From: JADLHS01 sp964539515
Lineage (GTDB): Bacteria > Verrucomicrobiota > Verrucomicrobiia > Limisphaerales > JADLHS01
Length of the DNA: 64,000 bases
Assembly: GCA_964539515.1 (NCBI GenBank)
Contig: CAZIJO010000007.1
Coordinates: 1 to 64,000 of the forward strand
Reading direction: 5' to 3'
Made by a program: the position numbers and the translations under genes. The notes under the pieces were generated by a model. That model saw only the letters and a program-made list of their open reading frames with translations, searched no databases and had not been told where the DNA came from. How positions within the stretch are numbered: the stretch's first letter is position 1; each line of letters opens with the position of its first letter. Below are positions 27,328 through 36,622 of the stretch, in pieces.

Positions 27328-28467
27328 TCAGCTGGCGGGCGATTCCACCCCAGCCATCTCGGCCTGGGCCGGTCGCCGGGCAAGCGCCAGCTCGTACAAC
27401 GCGCTCAACATGGGCGGCAAGCGATCCAACGAATGGTTGATCGTCACATAGGCCCGCCCCTGCTGCCCGAGCGACAACCGCAGTTGCGGTTCCTGAATCA
27501 GTCGCTCCAAGGCCACACAAAGGCCCTCATCATCATTCTTCTCCACGAGGAAACCGCGCTCGCCCGGCCGGACAATCTCCGGCACGCCACCCACGTTGGT
27601 GACAACGACCGGCAGGCCCGCCGCCATCGCCTCCAGCACCACATTGGGGGTGCCTTCATACTCCGAGGTCAGCACGAATACATCGGCTTGCCGATAGACC
27701 GGAGCCAGGTCCGGCAGGCTGCCGCAGAACTCAATCGCCGACGACGGCAACTCCAGGGACTCGGCGTGCGCCCGCAATCGCTCCTTGAGCGGACCATCAC
27801 CCACGATCGTGCCGTTGACCTCACACTTCAGTTTCCGCCGCAGCCGCGCGACCACCGAAATGAAACGGTCGAACCGCTTTGATGGAACCAGGCGGCCAAC
27901 GGAAAGCAACCGGAACGGACCTGGGGGACGGCCCGTCGGCGGGCTAAGCCAGGCAGTGTCCAGCACATTGGCGAGGAGAAAAAGGCGGGCTGCGGGCACC
28001 CGTCGGGCCGCGGCATACTGCAGGGCCGCCCGCGAATTGGCCGCCAGCACCTGGGGCGAGTGCAGGTTGATCCAGCCGCCGACCCGACCGCAGTCCCGGA
28101 CATCCATCAGTCCGTTGCTGCGCAACGCACCGATGCTGACACAACCCAGCATTCGGGCCGCGACTCCGGCGTAAGCGTTCATGTAGAAATGCTGGCTTTG
28201 GATGATCGCCGGCGGGTCCTGGCGCAGCACCGTCATCACGCGAAGCAGGCGACCCAGCCGGGACTTTGCCCGGCCCACCGGGGTCACGGGCACCCCCAGA
28301 GCCTTGATGCGGTCTTCCCAGAATTCATTTGGCTCCAAACACAGCACCCGTGGCGCCGCCCCACTCCAACGCAAGGTTTGGAGGATATGAAACAGCTGGC
28401 GCTCCGCGCCACCCTGGCCCAGAGTTCCGGCCAGGAAACACACTTTGAATTGTGAGAGATTTCTCAC
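27328..28467 (-). CDS. glycosyltransferase family 4
   Basis: GT-B enzyme of 379 residues. The N-terminus FLAGTLGQGGAERQLFHIL is a classic GT4 glycine-rich start, and the C-terminal half has LLSVGRLVPSKRFDRFISVV, IVGDGPLKERL and the E-x7-E signature in EYEGTPNVVLEAMAAGLPVV. The correct start is GTG 28467: its GTGA overlaps the TGA stop of the upstream gene by 4 bp, a standard coupled junction. The open frame extends to 28623 but that part lacks family sequence. It acts in the cytoplasm on the growing lipid-linked oligosaccharide. Confidence 0.92.
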   Translation of the reverse strand: MRNLSQFKVCFLAGTLGQGGAERQLFHILQTLRWSGAAPRVLCLEPNEFWEDRIKALGVPVTPVGRAKSRLGRLLRVMTVLRQDPPAIIQSQHFYMNAYAGVAARMLGCVSIGALRSNGLMDVRDCGRVGGWINLHSPQVLAANSRAALQYAAARRVPAARLFLLANVLDTAWLSPPTGRPPGPFRLLSVGRLVPSKRFDRFISVVARLRRKLKCEVNGTIVGDGPLKERLRAHAESLELPSSAIEFCGSLPDLAPVYRQADVFVLTSEYEGTPNVVLEAMAAGLPVVVTNVGGVPEIVRPGERGFLVEKNDDEGLCVALERLIQEPQLRLSLGQQGRAYVTINHSLDRLPPMLSALYELALARRPAQAEMAGVESPAS

Positions 28468-30837
28468 CGGTATGAATGATGCAATGGCCGCCCGCCAGGA
28501 TTGGCGCTGCCGCCCGTATTTAACCAGCAAAGCTTTCCGGCGCGATGGACCTGGTCCGGCGCGAGCGCTTGTCCGTTGATGGCAACGGTCAACTCCGGCA
28601 GACCCTCTGCCAGATGCAGACAAAGCCCGTTCACGCCGGCAAGATCCACGGTCTCCCAGCCAAAGATGGGATCGTCCACGCCATCCAGATCAACGATCAA
28701 TCTCCCACACTCCCGCCGGCAGCTTAGGCGAAGAAAGGTTCGCCGTCGCGTCCACTCCAGCAGCTTTGCTGTCGAAGTGACCCAGATCCGGCCAGCCGCC
28801 TGCCATTGCCGGAGCAACTCGAAGCGTTTGATCGTCGCATCCGGGATGGGAAATGATCGGGGATGCGTCCAGTGAACGTAAAGGATGCAGGTGCCGCCGG
28901 AAGCGCAGAGTGATTGCAGATTGGCATCGTTGATCAGGAGCGATGCGTCAAAACCATCCGCCGAGGCCCGCAAGTAGGCCTCGCCGCCAAAGCCGCCGAG
29001 GGGCTTGCCATAGCAGCGATCGAAGCGGTAGTAACGCACGCCATCGTCCATGGTCACCGGCCGCAAAATCGTCGCGCGACGGTTCATCATGCCTTCGGGC
29101 AGGGCGATGCGGTTGCGGTGCAGATCGTCCATGTTGAGCCAGACATAGCGAATCCCGTTCGCGGCAAGCAGATCGTTTATGTAATGGGGACTGCCGGGCG
29201 TATCGCCCTGATAACGTGCGAAGGCATTGTGCAAGGGAAGCGGATGACGGCCGAGCAGCGGCCCAAGCACCTTGCGGCCGGCCAACCGGATCAGGCGAAC
29301 GACCGGGTCCGGTTGCAAACGGTCCGGGCAAATCCCCGTCGGCGTCACGGGCAGCGAATGGTTGATCCACACCCTCGGCTTGGCGACGTGCTCGCCTTCA
29401 CACCAGCCAAAAAACTCCTCCAGGAGCGGGAGCAGTTGCTTGCGGGTGTGGTGCAGGAAAGCGTGGAAAGAATCAAGACGCCCCGCTCTGAGTTGCTGTT
29501 GGATGAAGTGGCCACAGTCCTCGCCGTCCTGTCGGTCAAACTGGAAACGATCCTCGCCGGGCAATTGCCGATACAGGCNNNNNNNNNNCGAAGCTCGTTT
29601 TAACCCCAACCAGGAAAAACGAATCGGCCAGGTCCAGTCCCAGCGCCCGAACTCCCCCGGGCTCGCGGTCAATGCGCTGGCAATCGGGGCTGAGGCCAAG
29701 AGTGCGCCCTTCCGGGGTGTCAGGCAGGATCACGCCGGAGCCGCAAAACAATGCGTGAACCGCGCGAAAGCGCGCGAGGCTCGCACTGTCGATGTCTGAC
29801 GCCACTGTAAACGCCGCTTCAAATGGGTAGGGAAATTTTCCCAGCGTGACCAATTCAGCTTCGGCAAGGGTGACCCGCGGTCCGCCGTTCGTCCGGGCCT
29901 GATCGGTTTGCCGGCACGGGTGCATCGTCTTCGGAGGCGCTGGCTCGTTGAGCGCTCCCCGAGACAATGCGACCGGCGAGAACAAGGCATAACGCAGCAT
30001 CACGGGATGGAAGTCGGTCTCGCAACTGGTGCGCCGGATGGCGAAGGCGGAATCACCCTGCAGCGTCAGCCCTGCTTGGGCCGTGAGAAACGAATCGTAT
30101 CCCAGCCTTCGCGCCATCGGCGGATGCAGTTCCGGGTCGAAATCGCGATAGACCTTGCCCCACGGACAGCAAAAGTGCCGGCACGGGCGGGATAGTTCGG
30201 TCTCGATGATTTGTTTGGAAAGCATGAGCTCCTGCCGGGCGAATTCGGGAGTCAGGTTGGTCAGCCGCTGATGGGAGTGAGTATGCGAACCGATGCTAAA
30301 GCCCGCCGCCGCGATCTGCCGGCACTCATCCCAGGAGAGGAACTCGAAGGCGCCGGGATATCCAGCCCAGGACCGTTCATAGAACGGCGCAATCTGGTCC
30401 CGGTCCCGATCCAGGTCCAGGCCGATGTATTTCGTGGGAAGGAAGAACGCCGCCGGAATTTCCAGTTCCTTCAAAATCGGCACCACGTTCGTGAACCCGT
30501 TCTTGAACCCATCGTCGAAGGTCAGGCAGAAGTAGCGCCCGCCAATCCCCGAACGGGAGCGCATTGCCGCCACCGCTTCGTCCAGACTGACATAATCTCC
30601 GTGCTGACGAAGAAACGCCAACTGCCGTTGAAACACCTTACGCTGGTCGTCGAGCACCCAGTGATAAAGCAGAAACTGAATCCACTCCTTGTCCGCCGGA
30701 ATGCGAGCGAAACGACCCAGCGCGACATAGGCCAGCCGCCGGGCCTGGGCCTCAACGCGACGGCTCAGGGTATCTCCGCTGCTCAGGTCGGATTCGCAGC
30801 AGAGCCGTGGAGTCAGGGTATGGTGGTGAAACTTCAC
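28464..30837 (-). CDS. polysaccharide deacetylase-family protein, interrupted by assembly gap
   Basis: One gene split in this assembly by ten N bases. The N-terminal domain is a NodB-type deacetylase: FCLTFDDGFKNGFTN (metal-binding Asp-Asp), SIGSHTHSHQRL (His-x3-His) and HFCCPWGK. A second region begins FPYPFEAAFTVASDIDSASL, which looks like a degenerate second NodB-like domain, and continues beyond the gap with VWINHSLPVTPTGICPD and NMDDLHRNRIALP. Both halves are open up to the N run but in different frames. They join in frame only if the true gap length is a multiple of three. The start GTG 30837 overlaps the upstream TGA by 4 bp. Probable role is trimming of acyl groups on the polymer; no signal peptide is seen. 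Confidence 0.8.
29579..29588. other. assembly gap (10 N)
   Basis: Ten undetermined bases inside the deacetylase gene. The sequences on both sides are coding on the minus strand, so this is a join of unknown true length, not a biological break. Confidence 0.97.
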
Positions 30838-31901
30838 AGCGTGCTTTCCACCATAGCCGGGGCGGCGGTCAGCGAACCGGCCCGCTGGGCCACCCGGTTG
30901 AGGAGGTCCTCCAGGATTAGATCCTGAGGCCAGAAATGTCCCGCGTGCCAGCGAAACGCCCGATCCCAATAACCCGGGCAATCGTACACCGGCGAAGCCA
31001 CGGAGCAGTAACTGATTTCGCAGATCCGGGGTTCGCGGTTGACATCAAAGAGGAAATCGCAGGCCAGGCTTTGGCTGCCCAACTTCTCCGCCACACGGAA
31101 CGCGATTTGGATGCAGCGGCGATCCACCCGCTCCGGCTCAAAAAAGCAATCGCCGCTGCCCGAGGCCCGGAAGTCGTTGGGACGGTTGCGGCGCATGGCG
31201 CCGAAGGCGCGGTCGCCGATGATGGTCACCCGGGTGTCAAAATCGTTCCCCGGCATGAATTCCTGGAAGAGAAGGTAACCCCGCTGGCGAGGAGCGTAAC
31301 GGCGGTGCTGCAGCGTTTCAGCAATACTACGGGGGACGCGCTTGAGTTTGGCATAGAATTCAGCCCAACTTCCGGCGTGGCGCAGGCGGGCGGACGCGTC
31401 GTAGAGGTAGCCGGCGCTGGCCGGGAAGCCGACGCCGAACGCGCGCCGACAGATCGCCTCGGCCTGTTGGCGCGAGCGCACGAGCCGGACGTTTTCTGAA
31501 CCGGCACCGCAACGCAGCTTAAAAACCTTGGGCCACGCGGTGCCGGCCAGCCATTCCAACGCCCTGGCCTGATCCGTGAATATCCAGGTGGGAATTAGAG
31601 GCGCGCCGATGGCTTCAAGCAGATACTTCTGTGCCACCTTGTCATCGTAATGCCAGCACGTGGCGGAGTTGGGAAACACGACGTGCCCAGCCTGCTCCAG
31701 GGCGGTGATGATCTGCCGCGCAACCAACGGCTCCGCCAGGCTGACGAGTGTCCAGTGCCAGAGAACCGCGCTGAGACCCGCACATTGCGGCACGATGTCG
31801 GAGGCAAGACAGTTCAACTGCCGGAAGGGAACCTCGTGCTGGCGACACCACTCCATCCAGCGATCGGAGTAACTGCCGGCAGCATCGTGAATCCCGATCA
31901 T
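30834..31901 (-). CDS. ATP-grasp family protein
   Basis: 355 residues from ATG 31901 (MIGIHDAAGSYSDRW), chosen because the frame upstream overlaps the flippase gene. It has the ATP-grasp layout: a pre-grasp domain, the VFKLRCGAGSENVRLVRS strand with the ATP-binding Lys, FQEFMPGNDFDTRVTIIGDRA (metal/nucleotide contacts, the RimK/D-Ala-ligase pattern) and ACDFLFDVNREPRICEISY, where the usual metal-binding E-x-N is EIS. The change from Asn to Ser at that place is worth checking. ATP-grasp enzymes join a carboxylate to an amine; here a decoration of an amino sugar or an attached amino acid is possible. It overlaps the deacetylase gene by 4 bp and follows the flippase after 7 bp. Confidence 0.82.
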   Translation of the reverse strand: MIGIHDAAGSYSDRWMEWCRQHEVPFRQLNCLASDIVPQCAGLSAVLWHWTLVSLAEPLVARQIITALEQAGHVVFPNSATCWHYDDKVAQKYLLEAIGAPLIPTWIFTDQARALEWLAGTAWPKVFKLRCGAGSENVRLVRSRQQAEAICRRAFGVGFPASAGYLYDASARLRHAGSWAEFYAKLKRVPRSIAETLQHRRYAPRQRGYLLFQEFMPGNDFDTRVTIIGDRAFGAMRRNRPNDFRASGSGDCFFEPERVDRRCIQIAFRVAEKLGSQSLACDFLFDVNREPRICEISYCSVASPVYDCPGYWDRAFRWHAGHFWPQDLILEDLLNRVAQRAGSLTAAPAMVESTL

Positions 31902-31908
31902 GGCAGGA

Positions 31909-33270
31909 TTAATGGGACCGGAGGTTGGTCGTTGAGGTGACACGGGAGTGGGCTGGTCCTTCAAGCTTGAGCAACCGCCAGATGAACAGAATGAGAAAAA
32001 TGTTGAAGCCGGCGCCGACGATACTGAAGGTCACGATGGTCGGGAGCGGAGCCAGATAACGCCCACCCAGCACCAGAACCGTGAGACGCGACAACAGCAA
32101 CCCCAGATCGAACAGGAGCAGATTGCGTTGCTGCCGCAGGATGCGGCCGACCAACGCCGCCGGCAGGTTACAAAAGCCGGGGACCAACCATATCAGCAGC
32201 CATCGCGCATAGTCGCCCGCCAACACCCAGTGGCTGCCGAAGACCAACCCAAATAACTGGGGGGCGAATACAAAACCAATGGCCGCCGGCACCAACGAAA
32301 GGCCTAGCAAGGTGGCGGTGGTTTTTACGAAGAGTCCCCGCAGGTCCCCGCCCTCATTGCGCACTTCACTGAGTTTTTGGAACAATACCTGGCGCAGGGA
32401 CGTCAGGATGAAATTCATCGGGAGTTGGAGCACGCGGATCGCGAATGCGTAGGTGCCGCCGATGGCCGCACCGAAATAGTAGATGAGCAGGATCACCGGT
32501 GCCCCTTGGGAAGCCGCGTTCAGCAGGTTTTGTGGCATGCTGAAAAAGGCAAACGCCCTATGCTCGCGGGCGGCAACCAGGATGGACTCGCGCTTCCAGC
32601 CCGCGCGGAGGGCGGCGCCGTCTTCCCGAACCACCCAAAGGAAGAGGCCAATGCTGGCCAGGATATCGCCGAACAATCCGCCCCCGACCAACCCGCCGGC
32701 CCCCCATCCCGCCGCCCCAGCCGCGGTCTGTCCCGAATTGGCCGTCAGGGCGCGGCCGACTTGGACGGTGGCGGCCCGCTTGAAAGCTTTGCGTCGGGCG
32801 CACCACGCCGTCAGGGTCTCGTTGAGGCCGGTCACAAGGGCGGCCAGCGGGACCAACCAAAGCCATCCATTCAGCTGCCGAGGGTCGAACAACCCGCGCC
32901 ACGTGGAGGGGAAAAACACCCAAGGCAGGCTGAAAAGCAGCGTGATGGCCACGGTCGAAACCATGGCGGCCCAGAAGATCCCGGCAGCCTCCTGATGCCT
33001 GCCCGGGAGCATGAGCGCCTCGGAGTATTGCAGCGTCACCACGGCACTAAGCACCCCGGCGACCGAGAGGAAGGTGCCGTAAACGCCGAATTCATCCGGA
33101 CCGTAGAGCCGGCTCAGGACCGGCGAAAAGCAAATTGTCAACAGTTGCGCCAGGCCCGTGCTGGTCATGACCACCAGGACATTCTGGAAGAACCCGCGCT
33201 GACGTATTCGCGCCAGGTTCATCTGTCCCAGAAGCTCCCGGGTAAGGCCTAATGGAACGCTCAAGGGCAT
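31909..33270 (-). CDS. Wzx-type oligosaccharide flippase
   Basis: Polytopic inner-membrane protein of the MOP/polysaccharide transport family, 453 residues from ATG 33270. Start chosen to clear the upstream gene, and because the first helices (NVLVVMTSTGLAQLLTICFS) follow directly. The loop PVLSRLYGPDEFGVYGTFLS is the well-conserved first cytoplasmic/periplasmic motif of Wzx proteins (xRLLxPxxFGxy). About twelve hydrophobic segments can be counted to the C-terminus. It moves undecaprenyl-linked repeat units across the inner membrane, handing them to the polymerase encoded at 37841-39175. Confidence 0.92.
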   Translation of the reverse strand: MPLSVPLGLTRELLGQMNLARIRQRGFFQNVLVVMTSTGLAQLLTICFSPVLSRLYGPDEFGVYGTFLSVAGVLSAVVTLQYSEALMLPGRHQEAAGIFWAAMVSTVAITLLFSLPWVFFPSTWRGLFDPRQLNGWLWLVPLAALVTGLNETLTAWCARRKAFKRAATVQVGRALTANSGQTAAGAAGWGAGGLVGGGLFGDILASIGLFLWVVREDGAALRAGWKRESILVAAREHRAFAFFSMPQNLLNAASQGAPVILLIYYFGAAIGGTYAFAIRVLQLPMNFILTSLRQVLFQKLSEVRNEGGDLRGLFVKTTATLLGLSLVPAAIGFVFAPQLFGLVFGSHWVLAGDYARWLLIWLVPGFCNLPAALVGRILRQQRNLLLFDLGLLLSRLTVLVLGGRYLAPLPTIVTFSIVGAGFNIFLILFIWRLLKLEGPAHSRVTSTTNLRSH

Positions 33271-33283
33271 GCGGCAACTGCAA

Positions 33284-34438
33284 TCAGGGGGAGGACGCCA
33301 TTTCAGCCAGCCAGTAATCTGGCCAGGCGGGGGACGGATCAAGCGTGCGAGGGTCGCGAACAAGATACGGCACGTATTGGAATGCACCGGCATCAAACGC
33401 CCGAGGGCGCTCCCGGCCGAAGAAATCAACGGGTGGCAGGCACCCTTCCGTGGCCACGCCGCGCGCCATACTGTCGGGAAGGAGCCAGAACAAGCCCCGG
33501 TTCGCGCTGACAAATCCAGGAAACGCCGCCGTGACATCGTGGTCACCGCGGCGTCTGCCCGAGGCGGAGATCAGGTTGTAATCGGCCCGAATCTCGGCGC
33601 CGGACTCGGCACAGAAAATCCGCCGCGCGCTGGGGCCGAGCAGGATGTTGTTGCTGGCGCACAGGATGCCCCCGTTGGCGCGCAGGACGTAACGGTCGGA
33701 GATCAGGGTATTATGGAAAACATAATTCGTTTGACCGGTGGGCGACCAAACCGTGAGCGCGTTGCGGTTGCCATAGACCAGGTTGTTGTAAAACTGCCCC
33801 TCCGCCGAGCTTGCAGGAGCGTCAGCATAAAACTGGCAACCGTAGCACTGGTTCCAGCGAATGACGTTGCAGCGCACGACATTGTTGGTGCCGCTCAAAT
33901 AGATGCCGTGATCGAACACCGGATCAGTGCCATTGTGTTCGATCAGATTGCGTTCCAACAGCGTGGCGCGAGTCCGATGAGCGGAAATCCCCTGCCGCGC
34001 CGAGTTGTGAATCCAACAGTTGCGAACGATGGCCTGGCTGCCGACCTTTACGCCATCGATCGCCGAGCCAACCACCTGCAACCCGTCAATCACCACGTTG
34101 CTTACGCCATCCGCGACGTAAATGCCATGTGCCGGCGAGCCTTGGATCACCGCCTCCCACTTGCGCTGGCTGCGGATAACCGTCGGCTGCCCGGTCGAGC
34201 CGGAGCGTTCCACAACGACCGCCTCCGGGTAGGTGCCTGGCATCAGCGTGATGCAATCGCCACCGGCTGCGTTAGCCAGGGCAAATCCGACCGACGGCCA
34301 CGGCGATGTCTCCGTGCCGCTGTTGGTCGGGCTGCCAGAAGGAGACACGAAATACTCGGTGGCGCGAGCGTCCAGTTTCAGGCAGACCGCCAAGCAAAGC
34401 AGGAGAATCGGCGGGAGGCTTTTAGCGCAGAAGGTCAT
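33284..34438 (-). CDS. exported right-handed beta-helix protein (copy 1)
   Basis: 384 residues with a signal peptide (residues 1-25, KSLPPILLLCLAVCLKLDARA). The mature start YFVSPSGSPTNSGTETSPWP with ALANAAGGDCITLMPGTY is the DUF1565-like opening of parallel beta-helix proteins. Ladder-like Asn-rich turns follow: HGIYVADGVSNVVIDGLQV, NCWIHNSARQGISAHRTR, NLIEHNGTDPVFDHGIYLSG. This fold is found in polysaccharide lyases, epimerases (AlgG-like) and adhesins; I cannot assign catalytic residues. It is a clear paralogue of the protein encoded at 36623-37825. It lies between the flippase and the polymerase genes, so a role on the exported polymer is likely. Confidence 0.85.
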   Translation of the reverse strand: MTFCAKSLPPILLLCLAVCLKLDARATEYFVSPSGSPTNSGTETSPWPSVGFALANAAGGDCITLMPGTYPEAVVVERSGSTGQPTVIRSQRKWEAVIQGSPAHGIYVADGVSNVVIDGLQVVGSAIDGVKVGSQAIVRNCWIHNSARQGISAHRTRATLLERNLIEHNGTDPVFDHGIYLSGTNNVVRCNVIRWNQCYGCQFYADAPASSAEGQFYNNLVYGNRNALTVWSPTGQTNYVFHNTLISDRYVLRANGGILCASNNILLGPSARRIFCAESGAEIRADYNLISASGRRRGDHDVTAAFPGFVSANRGLFWLLPDSMARGVATEGCLPPVDFFGRERPRAFDAGAFQYVPYLVRDPRTLDPSPAWPDYWLAEMASSP

Positions 34439-34477
34439 TTAAGTTGAAGCAGCCAGATTTGCAGGCCAAGTCCTGAC

Positions 34478-36538
34478 TCACGGCCAGCGCACGCGATAGA
34501 AACGTCCGGGATGATTCGTCCACTGCGGATCGCTGAAATAGGAGGAGCCACCCGCGAGGGTGTTGGTGCCCACCGCCAACCATGTCGGCTGGGCGAGGTC
34601 CGTACCAGCCTCCACTACGACAGTGACACCTCTGGCCCAACTGATGGTGAATCCAAATTGATTACTGCGCACACCAAAGCGGCCATCGCTGGTCAGCACT
34701 TCTGGCTGCCAGAGTGCGGTTGGACGACCAGCAAACACGGGTTCCCAACCTGTGGCAAACGGCAGGTAATAGACGGTCGCCGGACAGTCTTGGGAGAACG
34801 GAGACCAATCAGTCGTGGGGCTGTTCCCTTGGAAATAGAGCCCGGCCAGGCTGGGGCAAGAATCGAACACTCCGTTGCCGATGCGGGCGACACCGTCGCC
34901 AATGGTGACGTTGCCGAGGTTCGCGCAATTCTCGAACGCGAAGTCGTCCATGTTTGTGACGGCATTGGGGATTGTGGCGTCCGAAAGGCTCGTGCAGGTC
35001 GAGAAAGCCGAATTCCCAATGGTTGTGACGTTTTCGCGAAGCGAGGCGTTGGTCAGGTTGGTGCAGGAATAGAACGCAAACCCACCAATGCTGGTAAGGC
35101 TGTTGGGGAAGGCGACACTGGTCAGTTGCGCGCACCGATAAAACCCATGGTTTCCGATGCGGGTAACGCCTTCGGGGATGGTGTAGGCCCCGGATTTGCC
35201 TCCCGGACATTGGATAAGCGTCGTCTGGCCCAGATCGAACAAGACGCCCTCAGCGCTCCGATAAAACAAGTTGAGGTCAGCCACCGTGATTGCGGCCAGG
35301 CTGGGGCAGGAGGAGAACGCCCGGTCCCCAATGTGGGCCACGCGGTTCGGAATCGACACGCTCGTCAGGCTGGTGCACGAATCAAATGCAAAGGCGCCGA
35401 TGCGCGTGACCCCGTCGCCCATGCTCACCTGGTTCATGCGGGTGCAAAACGAAAAGGCATTGTCTCCAATGTGGGTGACGCTGTCGGGGAGCGAGATGCT
35501 GGTCAGGTCGGTGCAGTATTCAAACGCATCGAGCCCGATGTGGGTCACGCTACTCCCCAAGCTAACCCGGAGGAGCCTGGTGCAGAACGCAAAGGCACCG
35601 TCCCCGACGCGGGTCACCCCATTGCCGAGGGTGACATTGGTCAAGCTGGTGCAGTGCTCGAAAGCATCGTCGCCGATGCTGATTACGCTGTCGGGAAGCG
35701 ATAGGTCAGTCAAGCCGGCGCAGCCGGAGAACGCCGCGCTCGCAATGCTGGTGACGTTCAGGGGGATGTTGTAGCCCCCGGGTTTGCTCTCCGGATATCG
35801 GATTAACGTGGTTTGGCTTTGGTTGAATAGGACCCCATCCACACTGCGAAAGGCGGGGTTGAGCGCACCGACGGTTATGGCGTCCAGGCTCGGGCAGGCG
35901 TGGAACGCGAAACTTCCGATGTTGGTGACGCCGGTCCCGATCGCGACGGTCATCAAACTGGCACAGTTTTCAAACGCATCCTCCCCAATGCTCGTAACGC
36001 CATTGGGAATCAGCACGCTGCGGAGACTGGCGCAGTTCTCGAATGCGAAGTCGCCGATGCTGGTGAGGGTGCCGGGGAGTCCGAGGTTGGTTAGACTGGT
36101 GCAGAACGCGAACGCTGCGGCATCGATGCGCATGACCGCTTCCGGGATCGTCACCTGTTCCAAGCCGGTGCAGAAACTGAATGCCCCCGCGCCAAGGTGG
36201 GTTACCTCGTTCCCAATGGTGACGCTCCTGAGGCTGGCGCAGTTCTCGAACGCGTATTCCCCGATGCCGGTGACCGGCAAGCCGTTGATGCGGTCAGGGA
36301 TGGTCACCATTCCACCCGGGCCCGTGTATCGAGTGATCGTGACGACACCGTCATTGATCAGATAATTGTAATCCTGAGCCTGCACCGCGCCGAAGGTTGT
36401 AACCAGTGAGAGCAGTTGCCAGGGTCGCAGCGGTGTGGCGGCGGCAGCGACAAAACGCCAGCCGACCGTGCCCACGCGGGAGATCACCAGCCTCGTCTTC
36501 CGCAGACGCCATTGCGCGATTTCATCGCAACTCTTCAT
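34478..36538 (-). CDS. exported BspA-like leucine-rich-repeat protein (LRR_5)
   Basis: About 686 residues. Residues about 75-590 consist of some twenty BspA-type repeats of 23 residues with the pattern SIGxxAFxxCxxLxxVxIPxxVT, e.g. VTSIGEDAFENCASLMTVAI and VTRVGDGAFAFCTRLLRVSL. Two longer units containing DGVLFNQSQTTLIRYPE and EGVLFDLGQTTLIQCPG split the repeat ladder into similar blocks. The C-terminal domain ends GRFYRVRWP, like other exported proteins here. A hydrophobic export segment (LLSLVTTFGAVQA) lies 40-55 residues in, so the start is uncertain (ATG 36538 or GTG 36553, or further in). BspA-like proteins are typically surface adhesins. Flanked on both sides by the two beta-helix genes. 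Confidence 0.85.
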   Translation of the reverse strand: MKSCDEIAQWRLRKTRLVISRVGTVGWRFVAAAATPLRPWQLLSLVTTFGAVQAQDYNYLINDGVVTITRYTGPGGMVTIPDRINGLPVTGIGEYAFENCASLRSVTIGNEVTHLGAGAFSFCTGLEQVTIPEAVMRIDAAAFAFCTSLTNLGLPGTLTSIGDFAFENCASLRSVLIPNGVTSIGEDAFENCASLMTVAIGTGVTNIGSFAFHACPSLDAITVGALNPAFRSVDGVLFNQSQTTLIRYPESKPGGYNIPLNVTSIASAAFSGCAGLTDLSLPDSVISIGDDAFEHCTSLTNVTLGNGVTRVGDGAFAFCTRLLRVSLGSSVTHIGLDAFEYCTDLTSISLPDSVTHIGDNAFSFCTRMNQVSMGDGVTRIGAFAFDSCTSLTSVSIPNRVAHIGDRAFSSCPSLAAITVADLNLFYRSAEGVLFDLGQTTLIQCPGGKSGAYTIPEGVTRIGNHGFYRCAQLTSVAFPNSLTSIGGFAFYSCTNLTNASLRENVTTIGNSAFSTCTSLSDATIPNAVTNMDDFAFENCANLGNVTIGDGVARIGNGVFDSCPSLAGLYFQGNSPTTDWSPFSQDCPATVYYLPFATGWEPVFAGRPTALWQPEVLTSDGRFGVRSNQFGFTISWARGVTVVVEAGTDLAQPTWLAVGTNTLAGGSSYFSDPQWTNHPGRFYRVRWP

Positions 36539-36622
36539 GGACCACTTTGGCACCTTTACGGTTTCAAGATTAAATCGATGACAGGGGGTGCCGGGTGTGG
36601 TTACTCGAACGGCTGAGCCCAG

